NCBI RefSeq assembly: GCF_009497775.1
Contig: NZ_CP031012.1
Span: 2,790,001-2,854,000 of the forward strand
Direction of reading: 5' to 3'
Length of the DNA: 64,000 nucleotides
DNA from: Alcaligenes faecalis
GTDB lineage: Bacteria; Pseudomonadota; Gammaproteobacteria; Burkholderiales; Burkholderiaceae_B
The notes below the pieces were generated by a model that saw only the letters and a list, made by a program, of their open reading frames with translations, was not told the origin of the DNA and searched no databases. The position numbers and the translations under genes were made by a program. Each line of letters begins with the position of its first letter. Within the stretch, counting starts at the first letter, position 1. Of this stretch, positions 56,829 to 64,000 are shown one piece after another.

Positions 56829-59123
56829 TCAGGACGAGTAGCGGCGGGCGCTAACGCCCGATAACTCGTTCAAGGCCGCTAAAGCCTTTTGAATTTGCTC
56901 GCCATCGCGCACTTCAATGGTAAATATCATGCGCGTCAGCGAGCGGCGACTCAAGGTGTTGATACCCGTTACGTTCAAACGCAGACGGGCAAACACTTCC
57001 GAGAGATCACGCAGGAGGCTGGGATGTTCCTGAGCCTCAATGGCCAGATCCACGGGATACTGAGTATCCCCCGTATCGCCCCAATCGACGCTAATAGCCC
57101 TTTCAGGTTGTCGATCAGCCAGTTCCTGGTAGGACTTGCAGTCAGCACGGTGTATGGACACACCCCGGCCACGAGTCACAAAACCGGCAATCAGATCAGG
57201 CGGTGCGGGACGGCAGCAACGGGCCAGCTGTGTCATGAGCGAATCCACGCCCACCACCAGCACACCGCTTTTCCCGGTCTTGGAAACACTTTCCCTGGCC
57301 GCATCAAACACGCGCTGTACGGGCTCTTCTTCCTGCACGTCCTCGCGGAACAGGGCATCCACCTGGCGCAGGCTGAATTCATCCTTGGCCACGGCAACGT
57401 ACAAGTCGTCCGCCTTGGCAAAGCCCAGCTGTTGCGCCATCTGCTCCAGATTCACAGCCGTGCGGCCCAAGCGTTGCAGCTCCTTTTCGACCATGCTCTG
57501 GCCCTGGGAGATGCGCTGCTGCAATTCAATCGCGTTGAACCAGGCGCGCACTTTGGAGCGCGAACGCGGGCTGGCCAGAAAGCCCAGCTGCACGTTCAGC
57601 CAGTCACGTGACGGGCCGCCGGATTTGGCAGCCACAATCTCTACAGTCTGACCGGTCGACAAGCGCGTGGACAAAGGCACCATCTGCCCATCAACCCGCG
57701 CGCCACGGCAACGGTGACCCAGATCGGTATGCAAGTAGTAGGCAAAGTCCACAGGCGTCGCCCCCACAGGCAACTCGATAACCCGAGCCTGTGGCGTCAG
57801 CACATAAATATGCTCGTCTTCCTGAGCCTTCAAAGGCCGGGCAACAGCCGGTTTTTTACTGGCGGCAGTCTCTACTGCCGTTTCAGAAGCGGAGTCCTTG
57901 CTGCTGTCTGCTTGCGGGCCGGGCTCGGTGGCGTTCGAGGTAGACGCCTCCCTGTCCCAGGCCAGCAACTGACGCATCCAGGCAATCTTTCTATCGTCCT
58001 CACCATCAGCAACTTGCTGTCCGCCTTGGGCACCGGCTTCCTTGTAGCGCCAGTGGGCCGCCATCCCATATTCCGCAAACTGGTGCATATCACGCGTGCG
58101 GATCTGAATTTCATAGCAGCGCCCCTGGGCATCCGCAATCACGGTATGCAGGGAACGGTAACCGTTAGGTTTGGGCCGGGAGATATAGTCGTCAAACTCC
58201 TCGGGCACGGGTGTCCACAGCGAATGCACCACAGCCAGCGTGTGATAGCAGCTGCGCTCGTCATCCACAATAACGCGCAAGGCCCGCAGATCAAATAGCT
58301 GCTCGAAGTCCAGATGCTTGTTACGCATCTTGTTCCAGATACTGAAGATATGCTTGGGCCGCCCAGAGACCTCGGCCACGATATGCTCGCGCTTCAAGGC
58401 CGCCAACAGTTGGTCACGCACCTGACTGATCAGGGTTTCGCGCTCCACGCGCTTGTCTTCCAGCTGACTGGCAATATTCTTGTAAACGTCCGGATTCAGA
58501 AAGCGAAAGGCCAGATCTTCCATTTCCCACTTGATCTGCCAAATCCCCAGACGGTTGGCCAAGGGCGTATACAGCTCCAGCGTTTCCCGCGCGAACGCTA
58601 CCGGGCACACCGTCTTGGACTGCCGATACCAGCGCAAGGACTGCAAGCGCGAGGCCAAACGCATCATCACAATGCGCAAGTCGGCGGCCATCGCCAGCAG
58701 CATCTTGCGCTTCATTTCCTTTTGATCGCCCCCGCCCGTCTGCTCCTTGGCCTGACCTGTCAGCGAACCCAGACGGTACAAGGCGCGCGAGCCCCGCACC
58801 AGCGTCATGACTTCGGCACCAAAGGCTTTTTGAACCGGGTCCTGCTTGACTTCCGGCCCAGGGGCGGGAGTGACGGCCAGCAAGGCGCTGGCACGAGTTT
58901 GAGCGTCCACACCCAGGCCAGCCAAAATAAGCGCTACCTGAGCGCAATGGCTGTCCAAGGGTTCGCCGGTACTTCCGGCCAGATCCAGCAAAATAGGCCC
59001 CGCCCAGTCGGCAGCCGCCTGCAATAGCGTACGCCCTGCTTCATCCAGTCCGTGGCTGGCTTGCGCGAACCATAGAGGATTGAAGGCCGACTCGGCCATA
59101 GGGGGAGAAGCGGTGTGATTCAT
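56829..59123 (-). CDS. relA: (p)ppGpp synthetase RelA
   Basis: Ribosome-associated alarmone synthetase, 764 residues. The N-terminal hydrolase domain is degenerate: the HD motif region reads ASALLAVTPAPG instead of ALLHD, so hydrolysis is not expected. The synthetase domain has GRPKHIFSIWNKM, FDLRALRVIV, EEFDDYISRPKPNGYRSLHTV and EIQIRTRDMH. A Ser/Glu/Ala-rich insert of about 40 residues precedes the TGS domain (HIYVLTPQARVIELPVGATPVDFAYYLHTDLGH); zinc-finger-like and ACT domains close the protein. A separate SpoT is expected elsewhere. Confidence 0.94.
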   Translation of the reverse strand: MNHTASPPMAESAFNPLWFAQASHGLDEAGRTLLQAAADWAGPILLDLAGSTGEPLDSHCAQVALILAGLGVDAQTRASALLAVTPAPGPEVKQDPVQKAFGAEVMTLVRGSRALYRLGSLTGQAKEQTGGGDQKEMKRKMLLAMAADLRIVMMRLASRLQSLRWYRQSKTVCPVAFARETLELYTPLANRLGIWQIKWEMEDLAFRFLNPDVYKNIASQLEDKRVERETLISQVRDQLLAALKREHIVAEVSGRPKHIFSIWNKMRNKHLDFEQLFDLRALRVIVDDERSCYHTLAVVHSLWTPVPEEFDDYISRPKPNGYRSLHTVIADAQGRCYEIQIRTRDMHQFAEYGMAAHWRYKEAGAQGGQQVADGEDDRKIAWMRQLLAWDREASTSNATEPGPQADSSKDSASETAVETAASKKPAVARPLKAQEDEHIYVLTPQARVIELPVGATPVDFAYYLHTDLGHRCRGARVDGQMVPLSTRLSTGQTVEIVAAKSGGPSRDWLNVQLGFLASPRSRSKVRAWFNAIELQQRISQGQSMVEKELQRLGRTAVNLEQMAQQLGFAKADDLYVAVAKDEFSLRQVDALFREDVQEEEPVQRVFDAARESVSKTGKSGVLVVGVDSLMTQLARCCRPAPPDLIAGFVTRGRGVSIHRADCKSYQELADRQPERAISVDWGDTGDTQYPVDLAIEAQEHPSLLRDLSEVFARLRLNVTGINTLSRRSLTRMIFTIEVRDGEQIQKALAALNELSGVSARRYSS

Positions 59124-59206
59124 GTGGATTACGTCGATGTGGCCACTCAGCGCTGAAGTGGCTCTCTATACTGTAGACGCTAGTCTATCACCGCGAGTAA
59201 GAGCTT

Positions 59207-59725
59207 ATGAGTCTGAACACATGCCGCCAGCTTCTGTTGATTTGGCACTCCCGTACCGGCGCAGCCCGACAATTGGCCGAACAGGCCGAAGAAGGCGCGC
59301 TGGAGGTGCTCAAGGAACTGGGCGAGACGGAGCAGGTCTGTATCAAACGCTTGCATTGTGATCAGGTGCAAGCACAGGACTTGCGCGATTCCCACGCCTA
59401 TTTGTTCTGCGCCCCCGAGAATCTGGGTAGCCTGAGCGGGGCCATGAAAGAGTGTCTGGACCGGAACTATTACGAGGTGCTGGATCAGTTGAATGGACGT
59501 CCCTATGCAGCCCTGATCAGCGCAGGCAGCGATGGGCAAGGTGCGCAACGGCAACTGGAGCGGATTTGTACCGGCTGGCGGCTGGAGCTGGCCGCCCCTG
59601 TCCGTATTTTCAATTTCCACGCCCAGACGCCAGAAAGCATTCTGGCTCCCAAGACCTTGAATGAAGAGCAAATTGCCCAGGCTCGGGAAGCCGGTGGGCA
59701 TCTGGTAGCGCTGCTGTGTCTATGA
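59207..59725 (+). CDS. Flavodoxin-fold (NADPH-dependent FMN reductase-like) protein
   Basis: A 172-residue Rossmann-like protein. LLIWHSRTGAARQLAEQAEEGA is the FMN phosphate-loop region, AYLFCAPENLGSLSGAMKECLDRNYYEVLDQLNGRPYAALISAGSDG the second flavin contact. Partner and substrate unknown. It is divergent from relA with an 83-nt gap. Confidence 0.8.
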   Translation: MSLNTCRQLLLIWHSRTGAARQLAEQAEEGALEVLKELGETEQVCIKRLHCDQVQAQDLRDSHAYLFCAPENLGSLSGAMKECLDRNYYEVLDQLNGRPYAALISAGSDGQGAQRQLERICTGWRLELAAPVRIFNFHAQTPESILAPKTLNEEQIAQAREAGGHLVALLCL

Positions 59726-59757
59726 AAAAAAGCCCTTTGTGTGTGCAAAAGGCTTTG
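59725..59757 (-). terminator. pncB terminator
   Basis: AAAGCC / GGCTTT stem with additional TTT/AAA pairing; on the minus strand a T7 run follows. It also lies just behind the flavodoxin-like gene. Confidence 0.65.
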
Positions 59758-59908
59758 ACTCAAACTTTTAGTGCTATGGCTTTATCGCTTTAAAACGATG
59801 CCGCCCGTCTGCAATCACGAGCATCACTGACCACGATACCCCTAGCTCCCCTACCCAAGCAGCATTTGCATCAAGCAGCAAGGACATCAAGAAGGGAAGC
59901 CTCAATCT

Positions 59909-61087
59909 CTAAGCCGGAGGCAACTGAAAAACCTGCCGCAAGTAAGCCAAATACGCCGGATCATCACACATGGTCTTTTCAGGCGCATCCGAGACTTTCG
60001 CCACCGGCTGACCATTGCAACGCACCATCTTCATGACAATCTGCAAAGGCTCATGGCCCAGATCATTGGTCAGATTGGTGCCAATCCCAAAGGACACTTT
60101 GCAGCGGCCGGCAAAACGCAGGGCCAGCTCAATGGCTTTGGGAATGGTCAGACCATCAGAGAACACCAGGGTCTTGGTGCGCGGATCGGTACGGTTAGCC
60201 TGATAGTGCGCCAGCAAGCGCTCGCCCCAGATGAAGGGATCACCGGAGTCATGACGGGCACCGTCAAACAGCTTGCAGAAGTACATGTCAAAGTCGCGCA
60301 GGAAAGCATCCATGCCGTAGACATCCGACAAGGCAATACCCAGGTCACCGCGATACTCTTTAGCCCACACTTCCAGGGCAAAAATCTGCGAATCACGCAA
60401 ACGGGGGCCCAAGGCCTGACAAGCCTGCAAGTATTCGTGACCCATGGTGCCCAGTGGAGTCACGCCATACTTCATGGCCAGCCAGACGTTGCTGGTGCCG
60501 GCAAAGTGCGGCTTCATTTGATCAATCATGGTGGTGACCACTTCTTCGTGCCACTGCTTGGAAAAGCGGCGGCGCGTGCCGTAGTCAGCCACACGGAAAT
60601 CGCTCAAGGCAGGATCATCCACCACCAGGCGCATTTTGGACTGCAGGCGCTCACGCCCTTCTTCCCATGGCGGCTGCGGACGCTCGTTACGGAAGTAGAC
60701 CTCGTTCACAATGGCCAGCACCGGGATCTCGAACAGGATCGTGTGCAGCCAGGGGCCCTGGACCAGAATCTCGATCTCGCCGGGCTTGTCCCCCGCCTGC
60801 ACTTGAATACAGCGCTCCGGCAGATGGAACAGTCCCAGGAAATCAACAAAATCGCTTTTTATAAAGCGTAGACTACGCAAATAATCCAGCTCGGCGTCTG
60901 AAAAACGCAACTGGCACAGCGCATGAATTTCCGCCCGGATCTCGTCCAGGTACTGGCTCAAATTAATGTTGGGAGTACGGCATTTATAGCGATACTCCAC
61001 GTGCGCAGCCGGGAAATGATGCAAAACAACCTGCATCATGGAAAACTTGTACAGGTCCGTATCAAGTAAAGAGGTAATGATCATCAC
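59909..61087 (-). CDS. pncB: Nicotinate phosphoribosyltransferase
   Basis: Salvages nicotinate to NaMN using PRPP with ATP. 392 residues; starts with the family's [21 protein letters not shown], contains RRFSKQWHE (with the phosphorylated His region downstream), [14 protein letters not shown] and [10 protein letters not shown]. Single gene, divergent from fdxA. Confidence 0.95.
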   Translation of the reverse strand: MMIITSLLDTDLYKFSMMQVVLHHFPAAHVEYRYKCRTPNINLSQYLDEIRAEIHALCQLRFSDAELDYLRSLRFIKSDFVDFLGLFHLPERCIQVQAGDKPGEIEILVQGPWLHTILFEIPVLAIVNEVYFRNERPQPPWEEGRERLQSKMRLVVDDPALSDFRVADYGTRRRFSKQWHEEVVTTMIDQMKPHFAGTSNVWLAMKYGVTPLGTMGHEYLQACQALGPRLRDSQIFALEVWAKEYRGDLGIALSDVYGMDAFLRDFDMYFCKLFDGARHDSGDPFIWGERLLAHYQANRTDPRTKTLVFSDGLTIPKAIELALRFAGRCKVSFGIGTNLTNDLGHEPLQIVMKMVRCNGQPVAKVSDAPEKTMCDDPAYLAYLRQVFQLPPA

Positions 61088-61198
61088 AAACCTACCGATT
61101 TTGATTGCGCAACCATAGCACGGGCGCCAGTTCTTGCGTACAGCTATCTAGCAGGAGAGCTATTGCGCCATCTCAATAAGCAAGAAGCTGAATATTCG

Positions 61199-61223
61199 TT
61201 AAAATCGAAAGATTCGATTTAAA
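61199..61223. promoter_or_regulatory. Palindromic operator-like site between pncB and fdxA
   Basis: Perfect inverted repeat AAATCGAA-AGA-TTCGATTT (61202-61220), extending to 25 bp with one mismatched pair. It lies 105 nt before fdxA and about 112 nt before pncB. It does not match a regulator consensus I can name with confidence. Confidence 0.55.
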
Positions 61224-61324
61224 TCCCATTTTTATCGTTCAGGCCCTGTGCGTTGTCACGCACCCCATCCACGACCCTTTGCCGTGACTGACCGCCTTAG
61301 CGATACCGCAGGAGTGTTACTGAA

Positions 61325-61648
61325 ATGACCCACGTCGTCACCGAAAACTGTATCAAGTGCAAATTCACTGATTGTGTGGATGTGTGCCCCGTCGACTGTT
61401 TTCGTGAAGGCCCGAACTTTCTGGTGATTGACCCGGACGAGTGCATTGACTGCGCCGTCTGTATTCCCGAATGCCCGGCCAATGCCATTTTTGCTGAAGA
61501 AGATGTGCCGCAGGATCAAGTTCCCTTCATCGAACTGAACGCCGAACTGACCCCCATCTTTGGCAGCATCAACCGCTCCAAGAAACCGCTGGAAGATGCG
61601 GACGACTGGAATGGTGTGGAGAACAAACTACAGTATCTGGAGCGCTAA
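61325..61648 (+). CDS. fdxA: Ferredoxin FdxA (7Fe type)
   Basis: 107-residue low-potential electron carrier with one [3Fe-4S] and one [4Fe-4S] cluster: [18 protein letters not shown] and [12 protein letters not shown]. The C-terminal helix [19 protein letters not shown] is typical of the Azotobacter FdI-like family. Single gene, divergent from pncB. Confidence 0.95.
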   Translation: MTHVVTENCIKCKFTDCVDVCPVDCFREGPNFLVIDPDECIDCAVCIPECPANAIFAEEDVPQDQVPFIELNAELTPIFGSINRSKKPLEDADDWNGVENKLQYLER

Positions 61649-61769
61649 GCCCTTAGCCTGCTCTATAGAAGTCCGACCCGGTGGCTGCGTTCATATCCAG
61701 CCACTCTTGCGCCCAATCTCGCCTTTTGATAAAAAAACTTGCCGCACCGCAGCAAGGGAAAATCCCAAG

Positions 61770-61831
61770 TACAGAGGAACGGTAAACGTCGTATTGTTTC
61801 CCACAGGAATAAGCATATACATTCCTCTGTA
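61770..61831 (+). promoter_or_regulatory. Inverted repeat bracketing a candidate phaZ promoter
   Basis: Perfect 10-bp arms TACAGAGGAA (61770-61779) and TTCCTCTGTA (61822-61831) flank a candidate promoter TTGTTT (61794-61799), 16-bp spacer, TATACA (61816-61821). The right arm would cover the transcription start. Alternatively the repeat forms a leader hairpin with an inner TTCC / GGAA stem. The right arm ends 29 nt before phaZ. Confidence 0.5.
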
Positions 61832-61860
61832 TCAAATTAGGCAACACCAAGGCGCACACT

Positions 61861-63084
61861 ATGCTTTACGATCTGCACGAACTTCAGCGGTCCTTTCTGG
61901 CCCCGCTGGCCGCCTTTACCGGCACCAGCTCTCAATGGTTCTCCAACCCTTACAGTCCACTGGCTTATACGCCCCTGTCGCGCCAACTGGCGGCGGCCTC
62001 TGAACTGGTACACCGTATCGGCAAGGATTACGAAAAGCCGGCCTGGGGTCTGAACGAAACCCAGATTGACGGCCAAACCGTCGCCGTGCGCGAGGTCGAA
62101 CACCTGAGCAAGCCTTTCTGTAGGCTGATCCACTTCGAGCGCGATCATCCCAAAGCAGATCAGGACCCCACGATTTTGCTGGTGGCCCCTTTGTCCGGCC
62201 ACCACGCCACCTTGCTGCGTGAAACCGTGCGTGCGCTGCTGCCTGATCACTCGGTCTATGTCACCGACTGGATTGATGCCCGCATGGTGCCCCGTTCGGC
62301 TGGCCCCTTCCATCTGGACGATTACGTTCTGTATGTGCAGGAGTTCATCCAGGCGCTGGGCCCGAAGGTACACGTCATGTCGGTTTGCCAACCCACCGTG
62401 CCGGTACTGGCTGCCGTCTCGCTGATGGCAACCCGTCGCTCGGCCGTGATGCCGCGCAGCATGATCATGATGGGTGGCCCCATCGACACACGTCAGTCAC
62501 CTACCGAGGTGAACCGTCTGGCCACCACCAAGTCTTACTCCTGGTTTGAAAACAATCTGATTCATCGCGTGCCAAGCAAATACCCCGGCGCCCACCGTCG
62601 TGTGTACCCCGGCTTTTTGCAGCATGCGGGTTTTGTGGCCATGAATCCGGATCGTCACGTCAGCTCGCACTACGATTTTTATCAGCACCTGATCAAGGGT
62701 GATGATGACGATGCGCAAGCACACCGCCGTTTCTACGACGAATACAATGCCGTGCTGGATATGCCCGCCGAGTTCTATCTGGACACCATCCGCATCGTGT
62801 TCCAGGAGCACCGCCTGCCCAAGGGCCAATGGCACGTACATGGCGAACAAGTCCGCCCCCAGGATATTGATGGCGTAGCCCTGTTTACCATTGAGGGCGA
62901 GCTGGACGATATTTCCGGCCAGGGTCAGACCCATTCAGCTCAGGGACTGTGCGCGAAAATCGCTCCTGAACTCAAGCAACAATTCACCGCGCCCAACTGT
63001 GGTCATTACGGGATTTTCTCCGGAAGCCGCTGGCGCACGCTGATCTGTCCTAAAATCAGGGACTTCATCCGTCAGCACAACTGA
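61861..63084 (+). CDS. phaZ: Intracellular polyhydroxyalkanoate depolymerase
   Basis: Mobilises stored poly(3-hydroxybutyrate). 407 residues, alpha/beta hydrolase fold with a Cys nucleophile (Cys176 in SVCQPTVP) in place of the usual Ser, as in the Ralstonia PhaZ1 family; the catalytic His lies in [14 protein letters not shown]. It begins [16 protein letters not shown], no signal peptide, consistent with granule-bound cytosolic action. The product feeds 3-hydroxybutyrate/acetoacetate to scoAB in the same window. Own terminator. Confidence 0.92.
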   Translation: MLYDLHELQRSFLAPLAAFTGTSSQWFSNPYSPLAYTPLSRQLAAASELVHRIGKDYEKPAWGLNETQIDGQTVAVREVEHLSKPFCRLIHFERDHPKADQDPTILLVAPLSGHHATLLRETVRALLPDHSVYVTDWIDARMVPRSAGPFHLDDYVLYVQEFIQALGPKVHVMSVCQPTVPVLAAVSLMATRRSAVMPRSMIMMGGPIDTRQSPTEVNRLATTKSYSWFENNLIHRVPSKYPGAHRRVYPGFLQHAGFVAMNPDRHVSSHYDFYQHLIKGDDDDAQAHRRFYDEYNAVLDMPAEFYLDTIRIVFQEHRLPKGQWHVHGEQVRPQDIDGVALFTIEGELDDISGQGQTHSAQGLCAKIAPELKQQFTAPNCGHYGIFSGSRWRTLICPKIRDFIRQHN

Positions 63085-63106
63085 TATTTGGCTTACGCCG
63101 TTTCTG

Positions 63107-63130
63107 ACGGGGCCAGATGGCCCCGTTTTT
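63107..63130 (+). terminator. phaZ terminator
   Basis: ACGGGGCC / GGCCCCGT stem with a 4-nt loop followed by TTTT, just before the RnfB-like gene. Confidence 0.88.
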
Positions 63131-63136
63131 GCATTC

Positions 63137-63778
63137 ATGTCCGACACCTTAATACGGCGCATTGACGCCCTGCTCCCTCAAACCCAGTGCACCCGCTGTG
63201 GTTACGACGCCTGTCTGCCCTATGCCCAAGCCATCGCGCTGGAGGGCGAGGCCATCAACCGCTGCCCGCCGGGCGGGCAGGAAGGCGTACAGGCCCTGGC
63301 CGAATTGCTGGGTCGTGACGCCCTGCCCCTGGACCCATCCTGTGGTGAATTCACTGGCCCCAGCCGGGCGGTGATTATTGAAGAACACTGTATTGGTTGC
63401 ACCTTGTGCATTCAGGCCTGTCCGGTGGACGCCATTATTGGCGCCAACAAGCTGATGCATACCGTGCTGGCCGACCGCTGCACGGGCTGTGAGCTCTGTG
63501 TGCCGCCCTGTCCAGTGGATTGCATCAGCATGGTGCCTACCGACGAATGGAGCAGCGAACAGGCCATACAGGCACGCCTGGACACGGAACAGCGCCGCGA
63601 CCGTCTGCTGGCCCGGCATAAGGAAAGCTCGGATCTGGCCGCCCGTACGCTGGCCAACAAACCCGTCCTGGCCAACAATGCCGATCAGGCTGATAAACGA
63701 GAGGCGTCGATTGCCTCTGCCCTGGCTCGCGCCCGTGCCCGGCGCGCCAGCAAGACTGCAAGCGGAACCACGCCATGA
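63137..63778 (+). CDS. rnfB: RnfB-like electron-transport ferredoxin, soluble form
   Basis: 213 residues with a four-Fe domain ([13 protein letters not shown] with a later Cys in INRCPPGG), then two [4Fe-4S] motifs [14 protein letters not shown] and [14 protein letters not shown]. The N-terminal membrane helix of true RnfB is missing: the protein starts right at the cluster domain, so it is likely soluble. A basic, Ala/Arg-rich tail follows. Other Rnf subunits are absent; the gene overlaps nth by four bases, a pair known in Betaproteobacteria, suggesting a link to cluster supply or redox status of the DNA glycosylase. Confidence 0.9.
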   Translation: MSDTLIRRIDALLPQTQCTRCGYDACLPYAQAIALEGEAINRCPPGGQEGVQALAELLGRDALPLDPSCGEFTGPSRAVIIEEHCIGCTLCIQACPVDAIIGANKLMHTVLADRCTGCELCVPPCPVDCISMVPTDEWSSEQAIQARLDTEQRRDRLLARHKESSDLAARTLANKPVLANNADQADKREASIASALARARARRASKTASGTTP

Positions 63779-64000
63779 ACGCTGCCAAGCGCCACGAGAT
63801 TTTCAGCCGTTTTCAGGCGGCCAACCCCAAGCCCACCACCGAACTGGAATACGCCGACACCTTTCAATTGCTGATTGCCGTGATTCTGTCGGCCCAGGCC
63901 ACAGACCGTTCCGTGAATCTGGCCACAGCCCGTTTCTTCCCGGAACATGGCACGCCGGAAGGGATTCTGGCCATGGGTGAAGAAGGTCTGCGAGAAGCCA
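63775..64000 (+). CDS. nth: Endonuclease III, N-terminal part
   Basis: First 75 codons of the DNA glycosylase/AP lyase that removes oxidised pyrimidines. [18 protein letters not shown] and the [17 protein letters not shown] helix are diagnostic; the helix-hairpin-helix, catalytic Lys/Asp and FeS cluster lie beyond the right edge. ATGA overlap with the RnfB-like gene. Confidence 0.93.
   Translation, partial: MNAAKRHEIFSRFQAANPKPTTELEYADTFQLLIAVILSAQATDRSVNLATARFFPEHGTPEGILAMGEEGLREA

Overview
The window reads as a continuous piece of betaproteobacterial chromosome, most likely family Alcaligenaceae and probably close to Alcaligenes. This rests on protein character and gene order: yceD-rpmF-plsX-fabHDG-acpP-fabF-rpoE-rseA-rseB-degP-lepA-lepB-rnc-era-recO as in Bordetella/Burkholderia relatives, a TrpBA-AccD run, a lone RnfB-type ferredoxin next to nth, and an intracellular PHA depolymerase. 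There is no rRNA, recognisable tRNA, CRISPR array, insertion sequence, prophage or defence island. The species assignment is inference.

Layout. 1-5.4 kb: a DHA2-type efflux pump (cut by the window edge), an SDR protein with an altered catalytic motif, then DUF1330 / kdsA / VOC / pyrG. 5.5-14.3 kb: carbon metabolism, with an M24 aminopeptidase P, scoAB (acetoacetate CoA transfer), a hotdog thioesterase, ETF-ubiquinone oxidoreductase, a DMT exporter and acs. 14.4-21 kb: a UMF1-type transporter, an NlpC/P60 lipoprotein, a Fur-box-controlled DUF2325 gene, a CysB-like regulator, mmsA and a divergent LysR regulator. 21-26 kb: lptF divergent from pepA-holC, then a BI-1 family membrane protein and cysE. 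26.2-43.7 kb: a nearly uninterrupted minus-strand run joining fatty-acid synthesis, the sigma-E envelope stress module, lepA-lepB-rnc-era-recO, an orphan PIN-domain gene and rarD. 44-46 kb: a plus-strand trio (Maf pyrophosphatase, RsmI-like methyltransferase, AmiD-like amidase). 46-49.4 kb: msrPQ, a HAD phosphatase and rluC. 49.4-53.7 kb: rne with a long structured leader, an internally duplicated C-terminal tail, and behind it a ~237-nt nearly fully palindromic element. 53.7-59.1 kb: accD, trpA, trpB, relA. 59.2-64 kb: a flavodoxin-like protein, pncB, fdxA, phaZ, an RnfB-like ferredoxin and the start of nth.

Most genes are conserved housekeeping functions. The least explained signals are non-coding: the multi-branched palindrome between rne and accD, the rne leader fold, a nested hairpin between cysE and rarD, a LiuR-like palindrome in front of scoAB, a Fur-controlled promoter for the DUF2325 gene, a palindrome in front of fdxA, and an inverted repeat bracketing a promoter in front of phaZ. 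No convincing multi-gene novel system was found. All pairings and promoters were read by eye, with no folding or database search.
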